In this document: one piece after another, positions 58,765 to 64,000 of the stretch
How positions within the stretch are numbered: position 1 is the first letter of the stretch
How the letters are laid out: each line of letters opens with the position of its first letter
Source: Rhodococcus yunnanensis NBRC 103083
GTDB taxonomy: Bacteria; Actinomycetota; Actinomycetes; Mycobacteriales; Mycobacteriaceae
Direction of reading: 5' to 3'
Length of the DNA: 64,000 nucleotides
NCBI RefSeq assembly: GCF_001895005.1
Contig: NZ_BCXH01000004.1
Span: 62,001-126,000, forward strand
Translations under genes and position numbers: made by a program
Notes under the pieces: generated by a model
Seen by the model: the letters and a program-made list of their open reading frames with translations, nothing else
Database searches by the model: none
What the model was told of the DNA's origin: nothing

Positions 58765-58891
58765 TGTGGCTCCCTTTGTCGAGCTGCTCATTCGCGGTCT
58801 TCCCATCTGAAGTCGGTCGCCGTACGTCCGCATGCACTCTCAGTGCAGTAAGGGTAGGACCGTTTGTCGCCTGCACGCCTTGGACCAGTGC

Positions 58892-59284
58892 TTACCCGAC
58901 CCGTCCAGCGCGTTGAACCAGTGCGATGTCAGCGGGCAGCGGTAGGCGGAAGCGGCCTCCAGCGGCGATGTAGTCATCGCCGTGCTCGTGCAGATGGCTC
59001 GCGAACAACGGGCAGACCGGAACGACCACGAGGTTGTGGCGCATGCTGTCTGCGAGCGCCTCGAGCACCAAGAGCCGACCCAGACCTCGGCCGCCATAGT
59101 GTTGGTCCACCTCGGTGTGGAAGAAAATTCGCTCCGCCGTCGGTCCGTCGTGAGTATCGACGAATTGCGCCTGCCCAGCCAATGTTTCATCGGCTAGATT
59201 CACTGCGTAGTAGCCGATGGGGCCCGCTGTGTCGAGTGTGACCGTCACCGGTGCGCCGGTCTTGTCGAGCAATTGTTCGTTCAT
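58892..59284 (-). CDS. GNAT-like N-acetyltransferase (YjdJ/Acetyltransf_CG type)
   Basis: 130 residues. Core blocks GPIGYYAVNLADETLAGQAQ, RIFFHTEVDQHYGGRGLGRL (acetyl-CoA pyrophosphate loop with GRGLG) and DSMRHNLVVVPVCPLFASHL match the small GNAT subfamily ending in the VxPxCPF box. The ATG at 59284 (MNEQLLDK) follows AAAAGGACAG. Cytoplasmic; the acceptor substrate is unknown. Confidence 0.85.
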   Translation of the reverse strand: MNEQLLDKTGAPVTVTLDTAGPIGYYAVNLADETLAGQAQFVDTHDGPTAERIFFHTEVDQHYGGRGLGRLLVLEALADSMRHNLVVVPVCPLFASHLHEHGDDYIAAGGRFRLPLPADIALVQRAGRVG

Positions 59285-59342
59285 CTGGTCTGTCCTTTTT
59301 CGGTTCCGGAGAATCGAGAATGTCGATGGCAGCAACGTGCGT

Positions 59343-59500
59343 CTATCTGCGCGTCGCATGTGCTGAGGGGGCGCCGGCAGCGGAGTAGGTCAGTTCGAAC
59401 CGGCCCGTATCCAACACGCGGATTGCGTGGGCGATCTTCGTGGCCACGGTCTCGACCGAGCCGAAGTACAGCGACCCCCGAAGCTGTCGATGCCGAACTC
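59343..59500 (-). pseudogene. C-terminal remnant of a flavin-dependent LLM oxidoreductase
   Basis: The complement reads GSLYFGSVETVATKIAHAIR and VLDTGRFELTYSAAGAP, which is the end of luciferase-like monooxygenases (LYxGSPExVAxKI...L...RFDLxY). The N-terminal barrel is absent upstream. A stand-alone 61-codon frame exists but cannot be an enzyme. Confidence 0.6.
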
Positions 59501-59737
59501 GAGCCGTGAAACCTCTACCATGTGACAACTCTTTTCACTGTCTCTTCCAGGCACGGACCAACGAGAAACGTTGTCGAGCAGTGACTTCCATTCCGGGGTC
59601 GAGATGAAGGAGGTCAGCTGTCCATCGGACCTGCGATCGCTGCACGGTTCGATGAGAAACGGTACGGACCGGGCCGTCTCGCGTCAAGACGAACCGTTCC
59701 GTATCGCCGACGGCCGTATCCAGCTAGGGTTTCTGGC

Positions 59738-60316
59738 ATGCCCGCGAACTCGAGCGACCCAACTCGGCGTAACGAGCGCTCACGTCGTGCAATCCTCGAT
59801 GCGTCCATGTCTCTGATCAGCGAGGTGGGGTACGACAACGTCTCGATCGAGGCGATTGCCAAGCGAGCATGCGTCGGCAAACAGACGATCTACCGATGGT
59901 GGCCGTCCAAGGGCGCGGTGGTGCTCGAAGCCGCTACACACAGCCTCGATCCGGTGGTCGCGTTTCCCGATACCGACAACCTCGTCGCCGACCTGCGGTC
60001 CCAACTGATCAGAACCATGGACGTGGTCACGAATACCGGCTTCGGGCAAGCTTATCGAGGCTTGATCGCTGCCGGCCAGTCCGACAGTGATCTGTTGCGC
60101 GCCGTTTCCGACCAGATCATCGAACCGAATGTCGCAGCGTTCGGGGCGCGTATTTCGCTGGCTCAGGATCGCGGCGAGTTGAGCGCCGACGCAGACGTGC
60201 AGACCCTGCGTGACGTGCTGTACGGGGTCATCGAGTATCGGCTGTTTCATTCGATGCCGATCGCACCCAGTGACATCGACGCCGTTCTGGAAATCGCGTT
60301 CAGCGGTGTTCGCTAG
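59738..60316 (+). CDS. TetR-family transcriptional regulator
   Basis: 192 residues. DNA-binding part: RRAILDASMSLISEVGYDNV, SIEAIAKRACVGKQTIYRWW, PSKGAVVLEAA. The C-terminal domain is of the TetR_C_11/33-like type (QLIRTMDVVTNTGFGQAYRG). It is 40 bp upstream of the DUF5996 gene in the same direction, so the pair may be one unit. ATG start at 59738. Confidence 0.92.
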   Translation: MPANSSDPTRRNERSRRAILDASMSLISEVGYDNVSIEAIAKRACVGKQTIYRWWPSKGAVVLEAATHSLDPVVAFPDTDNLVADLRSQLIRTMDVVTNTGFGQAYRGLIAAGQSDSDLLRAVSDQIIEPNVAAFGARISLAQDRGELSADADVQTLRDVLYGVIEYRLFHSMPIAPSDIDAVLEIAFSGVR

Positions 60317-60355
60317 CGGTCGTTCGATTTCGAGAAATTACCCAGGAGCACTTTC

Positions 60356-61255
60356 GTGGAGGCGATGATGGAAATGCACAACAACACTTGGCCCGCACTG
60401 CCGGTGGATTCGTGGATCGACACCAGGGACACGGTTCAGCTGTGGACTCAGATCGTCGGCAAGACGCGCATGGCACTCGGGCCGGAAGTGAACCACTGGT
60501 GGGGAGTTCCGCTGTACGTGGACGCGCGGGGTCTCACCACGTCCCTGATGTCCGCCGACAACTGCGGACTGGAGATCCGCTTCGACTTCCTGGAGCACGA
60601 GCTACTGTTCCTCGTCACCGACGGCAGCACCCGTCGGATGAAGCTGAAACCGCGGACGGTCGCCGACTTCTACGCCGAGTACGCCGGCCACCTGCGTGAT
60701 CTGGGATTCGACATCGCGATTGTCGGAACTCCCGTCGAACTGCCCGATGCGACCCCGTTCGCCGAAGACACCGTGCATGCCTCGTACGACGCCGACGCTG
60801 TGTCTCGCTTCTGGCGTTCTCTCGTCAGCGCGCACGGCGTCTTCTCGAAGTTTCGTGGCGAGTTTCGTGGAAAGTCGTCACCTGTTCATTTCTTCTGGGG
60901 CGCATTCGATCTCGCCGTCACCCGGTTCTCGGGGCGACCTGCACCCCAGCATCCCGGTGGCGTACCGAACTGTCCGGACTGGGTCATGCACGAGGCGTAC
61001 AGCGATGAGGTTTCGAGCGCTGGTTACTGGCCCGGTGGCGCCGAAGAAGGCGTTTTCTACGCGTACGCGTACCCGCACCCCGACGGATACGACACACATC
61101 GGGCAGTCCAAGCTCCCGCGTACTGGGATGCCGCACTGGGCGAGTACGTACTGCCGTACCACCTCGTGCGGCAAGCTCCGGATCCCGAGACCATGATTCT
61201 CGACTTCCTCAGGCAGACCCACCGTGCAGCCGTCGAGACGGCGGGGTGGACTTAA
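60356..61255 (+). CDS. DUF5996 family protein (299 aa)
   Basis: Clear family features: WPALPVDSWIDTRDTVQLWT, GPEVNHWWGVPLYVDARGLT, SPVHFFWGAFDLAVTRFSGR, PAPQHPGGVPNCPDWVMHEA and EVSSAGYWPGG. No signal peptide; probably cytoplasmic. The function of DUF5996 is not established. Conserved His/Trp/Glu clusters suggest an enzyme. The GTG at 60356 has CAGGAGC 8-9 nt upstream. It follows the TetR gene by 40 bp. Confidence 0.9.
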   Translation: MEAMMEMHNNTWPALPVDSWIDTRDTVQLWTQIVGKTRMALGPEVNHWWGVPLYVDARGLTTSLMSADNCGLEIRFDFLEHELLFLVTDGSTRRMKLKPRTVADFYAEYAGHLRDLGFDIAIVGTPVELPDATPFAEDTVHASYDADAVSRFWRSLVSAHGVFSKFRGEFRGKSSPVHFFWGAFDLAVTRFSGRPAPQHPGGVPNCPDWVMHEAYSDEVSSAGYWPGGAEEGVFYAYAYPHPDGYDTHRAVQAPAYWDAALGEYVLPYHLVRQAPDPETMILDFLRQTHRAAVETAGWT

Positions 61256-61328
61256 AACGAACGTGCGACGGTCCGGCGCGGACGCGCGTCACTGAGCCGG
61301 CCGAAATCAAGTGCAGAACTCGTGCGAG

Positions 61329-61511
61329 CTATGGGTCGGTCTCGCCGTCCGCGGGTGCGGTGCGTTGATCTGCGATTGCGCGAGTGCGTTCGAAGGCGAC
61401 CACGATCAGAGCTATCGGGATGATCGCGGCGAGTACGAAGGTGGAGCCGCCGCGGTTCTGTGACGATGCCAGTGTTCGGGGAGTCGAGTCGTGATCGGCA
61501 CCGCGGATCAC
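61329..61511 (-). CDS. small membrane protein (60 aa) coupled to the hydrolase gene
   Basis: The ATG at 61511 overlaps the hydrolase stop (ATGA, 61508-61511). The peptide has one hydrophobic helix (STFVLAAIIPIALIVVAFER) between a polar N-terminus and an acidic tail (TAPADGETDP). The overlap and the clean topology support it. A role near the hydrolase at the membrane is inferred only. Confidence 0.5.
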   Translation of the reverse strand: MIRGADHDSTPRTLASSQNRGGSTFVLAAIIPIALIVVAFERTRAIADQRTAPADGETDP

Positions 61512-62389
61512 CAGTTGCGCAAGTACTCGATCGCTCGTGCTTGCGCCGCGTCGGAATCCGGATGAGTGTAGAACGCAAAATGTGTGCCGCGATCCAACGT
61601 CAACAGTTCTGAGCCGGTGATGCCGGCGTGAGCGTGTGCACTGTTCTCCGGTAGGACATCGGAATCCGCACTACCCTGCACCAGAAGAGTGGGAGCGTTG
61701 ATCGACGCCCATCCGGGGTCGGCGGTCTCGGCGAACTGGATCAGATCGTTGTCCCATCCCGCTTTGCGGCGGCCGGTCTGCGAGGCAGTCAGCGCCATGT
61801 CGAGTACGAACTGCTTCTTCACCGGATTCGAGTCGATGTATTTCACGTGCTCGTCGAATTCATCACCGCTGAGCGAACTCTCATCGGACACGGCGCCCTG
61901 GATGACCTGGAGAGGTTGGTGCTCCACGAGTTTCTTCATCAACCAGTCACCCACCCTGGTGGTTTGGAAGATGCGTGATGAGAGGTCGGGTGTCGGGTTC
62001 GTCCACTGTTCACTCAGACACGCGATCGCCACCAACGCACCCGTCCTCTCCGGATGAGTGGCGGCGAATCGGAATGCCGACGGGCCTCCTCCTGACCATG
62101 CAAGGACGCCCACCTTCTCGATTCCGAGTTCGTCGAGCAACGCCGCGTACAGATCGGCCTGCTCTTGCGGGGTGCGGCGATCGCCGAGTTCGGTTCCGAG
62201 GTAGCCCGGCCGAGACAGCATTATTGCTTGGAACTCGTCGGCGGGAAGGAAACGAGCCATGGCGTCAGCGGCGTCGATGCCGCCCGGCGAACCGTGCAAC
62301 ACCACTACCGGTTTGCCAGTGCCGCGGACCGCGTACTCGATCGGTCCGCGCGCCGTGGTCACGACTCCGACATCGTTCAGTTGCTCCAT
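61508..62389 (-). CDS. alpha/beta hydrolase
   Basis: 293 residues with the usual order: PVVVLHGSPGGIDAADAMAR (oxyanion HG), GVLAWSGGGPSAFRFAATHP with nucleophile Ser in W-S-G-G-G, a helical cap (TTRVGDWLMKKLVEHQ), the acid in LLVQGSADSDVLP, and His in LDRGTHFAFYTHPD. No signal peptide, so cytoplasmic. The substrate cannot be predicted. ATG at 62389. The six-copy 31-bp repeat lies 96 bp upstream of its start. Confidence 0.9.
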   Translation of the reverse strand: MEQLNDVGVVTTARGPIEYAVRGTGKPVVVLHGSPGGIDAADAMARFLPADEFQAIMLSRPGYLGTELGDRRTPQEQADLYAALLDELGIEKVGVLAWSGGGPSAFRFAATHPERTGALVAIACLSEQWTNPTPDLSSRIFQTTRVGDWLMKKLVEHQPLQVIQGAVSDESSLSGDEFDEHVKYIDSNPVKKQFVLDMALTASQTGRRKAGWDNDLIQFAETADPGWASINAPTLLVQGSADSDVLPENSAHAHAGITGSELLTLDRGTHFAFYTHPDSDAAQARAIEYLRNW

Positions 62390-62484
62390 GGCTCCTCTTC
62401 GACACTCGTTGATCAGTGAATAACACTAGCGAGAAATCGCGTCGCCACCTCGCCCGATTCGTGTGAGATGTCCGGCGGTGTGGG

Positions 62485-62669
62485 GTGAGCGAATGTCACA
62501 TTCGGTCCCTTCGGCGTGAGCGAATGTGACATTCGGTCACCTTGGTGTGAGCGAATGTCACAGCCGGTCACTCAGAGTGGGTGAATGGCGCCTTCGGTCA
62601 CCGCGATGTGAGTGAATGTGACATTCGGTCCCCTCGGCGTGAGCGAAGGTGACATTCGGTCCCCTCGGT
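62485..62669 (+). repeat. six tandem 31-bp repeats with internal palindrome
   Basis: Copies start at 62485, 62516, 62547, 62577, 62608 and 62639 (30-31 bp each, contiguous). Consensus GTGAGCGAATGTGACATTCG followed by GTCCCCTCGGC. The core GAATGTGACATTC is a perfect dyad; copies 3 and 4 have lost the dyad. There are no unique spacers, so this is not CRISPR. It lies between divergent genes (hydrolase at 62389, secreted protein at 62905). Confidence 0.85.
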
Positions 62670-62904
62670 AGGCCAGGAATAGTCGCCGCACCCGATGATG
62701 GCACGGACTGTGGACTCTCCGGGCGATGTGTGTGCTCCGCCGACGTTCGGCGGTGCGTAGGCACTGGCGCTCGGGGTCCATACCGCTCAACGGATGCGAG
62801 ATTTCATAGTGCGTGCACGTCACGCCGGCGCGTTGCGTATTGTCGCTTTCGTCGGTGTGACGAACGAGCGTCGGAGCGTACGGCTTCGAGGAATTGAGAA
62901 TCCT

Positions 62905-63465
62905 GTGTCGCGTCCGTCGACGAGCACTGTGTTGTCGAGGCTTCTCGTGTTGGTTTTCGCTGCGATCGTCGGTGTCGTGTCGGTTCCCGCGGCGGCCGCA
63001 CCTTTGCCATCACTACCGGATTGGGGGACCGGGTCGTCCGGCTCACTCATCCCCGGCCCTCCCACCTCGGGCCCACCGACGTCGGGAGAACCGCAACCGG
63101 CACGCTGGTACTCCAGGTTCTACGTCATGACGAGTCCCCGTGTGCAGGATCTTGGGTTGACTCTTACTTTCAGGTCGGCCAATTTCGATGTCGACTGTGT
63201 GACGGTGCAACCGAACCAGGTGCTTCTGACGGGAGAACCCCGGGGCAGGACCGACCTGATCGCGGCCACAGGACAGGGCTGTCCCGAGGAGAGTTTCAAG
63301 GCCGAGTTCGGCCTCCGGAGCAGTGACGGCAGCCTGTCCGTCCACTTCATAGTGGATTACGACAGAGGACCATCCGGTGCGTACGTGGCTTCTCCTCACT
63401 GCCCACGGCCCGTCTTGCCCATTCTGGGGTGTTCTGCCGGCTACGAGGCGATAGCACTTTCTTGA
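62905..63465 (+). CDS. secreted protein of unknown function (186 aa)
   Basis: The GTG at 62905 gives a signal peptide (VLSRLLVLVFAAIVGVVSVP, cleavage after AAA) and then a Pro/Ser/Gly-rich linker with GPPTSGPPTSGEP. The beta-rich domain that follows has four cysteines (DCVTVQ, GQGCPEE, SPHCPRP, LGCSAGY), probably two disulfides. The in-frame extension upstream to 62794 lacks signal-peptide character. No family recognised. Confidence 0.65.
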   Translation: MSRPSTSTVLSRLLVLVFAAIVGVVSVPAAAAPLPSLPDWGTGSSGSLIPGPPTSGPPTSGEPQPARWYSRFYVMTSPRVQDLGLTLTFRSANFDVDCVTVQPNQVLLTGEPRGRTDLIAATGQGCPEESFKAEFGLRSSDGSLSVHFIVDYDRGPSGAYVASPHCPRPVLPILGCSAGYEAIALS

Positions 63466-63958
63466 TACGCCCGATGGGCTGAAGTCGGGGACTTCTTCCA
63501 GTCTGCACCCGCACACGTGTCCAACCCGTGTCGACGGGGCATCTTCTCGGCTGTGGGGGTACAGGCGCCGAGCCGCCCGTGGCCGCAATTCGACAGTCGT
63601 ACAGACCCCGGGCCGACACCCGCAGGAAGAGCCAGTTCTTGTGATGCGGGCTCTGTCGGCGTGCGCCGGGGCCGAGCCGGAACGTATCGGCGTACGCGGA
63701 GCACGTTTCGGGTCGAGGCCCCGACGGGTTACGTGCGTATTTCCTGACCGCGCGGTTATTTCCCGCACGTAACGACTCTGAACGGGTCCGTTGAGCGGAC
63801 CAGTGCAGTCCGAGCAACGGGGTCGTAGTGGTTAGTTTTGCGTCCACGTTGAAATGCGACTGGGTCCGCCCAGTGATCCACGACACTATGTGCTCACCTT
63901 CCCGGGGATGAGGATGGCAATCGACCCAGGGACGCACAGCGAGCAGAAGAGGCCCTAT
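63466..63958. other. 493-bp intergenic region
   Basis: No supportable gene; overlapping frames on both strands are shadows with high Arg/Pro content. It contains the inverted repeat at 63728-63773 and presumably the promoter of the gene starting at the right edge. Confidence 0.4.
63728..63773. repeat. 10-bp inverted repeat with 26-bp spacer
   Basis: GTTACGTGCG (63728-63737) and CGCACGTAAC (63764-63773) are exact complements. The A/T-rich TATTTCC and TTATTTCC next to each arm are alike in direct orientation. Candidate operator or promoter element; no T-run follows, so a terminator is less likely. Confidence 0.4.
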
Positions 63959-64000
63959 ATGAGCTCGATTCAGGGTTCAACCGAAGAGTTCCGGATGACC
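63959..64000 (+). CDS. 5' end of a gene running off the window
   Basis: ATG at 63959, preceded by AGAAGAGG at about 6 nt, reads MSSIQGSTEEFRMT and stays open to the edge. In-frame ATGs at 63908 and 63914 would lengthen it. Too short to identify. Confidence 0.4.
   Translation, partial: MSSIQGSTEEFRMT

Noticed and set aside
62485..62669. CRISPR array
   Set aside because: Repeats are contiguous with no unique spacers, and no cas genes are present in the window.
63043..63768. 241-codon leftward frame
   Set aside because: It runs antisense through a well-supported secreted-protein gene and has Arg/Ser shadow composition.

Overview
The window looks like chromosome from a mycolic-acid actinobacterium, most likely Rhodococcus or a close Nocardiaceae relative. 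The support is high GC with strong GC3, frequent GTG/TTG starts, IdeR-type iron boxes ahead of a siderophore locus, LGFP-repeat secreted proteins and actinobacterial families (DUF5996, BTAD-AAA regulators). About a third of it is accessory DNA that has been invaded repeatedly.

Layout. 1-3.7 kb: a leftward lipoprotein/HTH/small-protein cluster, then decayed sequence. 3.9-13.1 kb: an island bounded by two 46-bp direct repeats, each the 3' half of a tRNA-like gene. It holds a tyrosine-recombinase pseudogene, DUF5677-like and other hypothetical genes, an IS3-family insertion that truncates a gene, and a 1056-aa DUF4132 protein. An integrase remnant abuts the right repeat. 13.7-15.5 kb: a tandem duplicated pair of unknown genes and a decayed ORF. 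15.6-20.2 kb: an iron-siderophore uptake locus (siderophore-interacting protein, lipoprotein, two FecCD permeases) with two IdeR boxes and no local ATPase gene. 20.5-26.9 kb: secreted proteins, a divergent SnoaL/TetR pair with four operator-like sites, a decayed DUF4041/T5orf172 gene, and a divergent LysR/aldo-keto reductase pair. 26.9-33.5 kb: an IS3 remnant and a five-gene operon (peptide-type ABC importer with fused double ATPase plus a glutathionyl-hydroquinone-reductase-like enzyme) preceded by a translationally coupled 53-aa ORF. 33.7-37.8 kb: a divergent MFS/HxlR pair, an IS481 wreck and an SDR remnant. 37.8-45.4 kb: three secreted proteins and a 1166-aa BTAD-AAA regulator. Two matching TGCAA-N5-TTGCA sites lie in the divergent promoter of two of the secreted genes.

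45.86-55.37 kb is the most striking region. A ~9.5-kb transposon-like element is inserted in an NAD-dependent epimerase/dehydratase gene whose two halves flank it in frame. Its mobility module resembles Tn554: a TnpA-like tyrosine recombinase, a TnpB-like recombinase with an N-terminal triple Cys/His module that is broken by one in-frame TAG, and a DUF6262/TnpC-like coiled-coil protein. Its cargo is an 806-aa secreted LGFP-repeat protein ending in a NucA/NucB DNase-type domain, a divergent one-repeat LGFP protein, a lipoprotein, a DUF6924-like protein and a small membrane protein. This suggests a mobile secreted-nuclease cassette.

55.4-64 kb is mostly core-like: MerR (driving the disrupted epimerase), STAS, Hsp20, AhpD-like, GNAT, TetR-DUF5996, an alpha/beta hydrolase, a six-copy 31-bp palindromic tandem repeat and a secreted protein. 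A new reading frame begins at the right edge.

All family names were assigned by reading motifs, without database searches.
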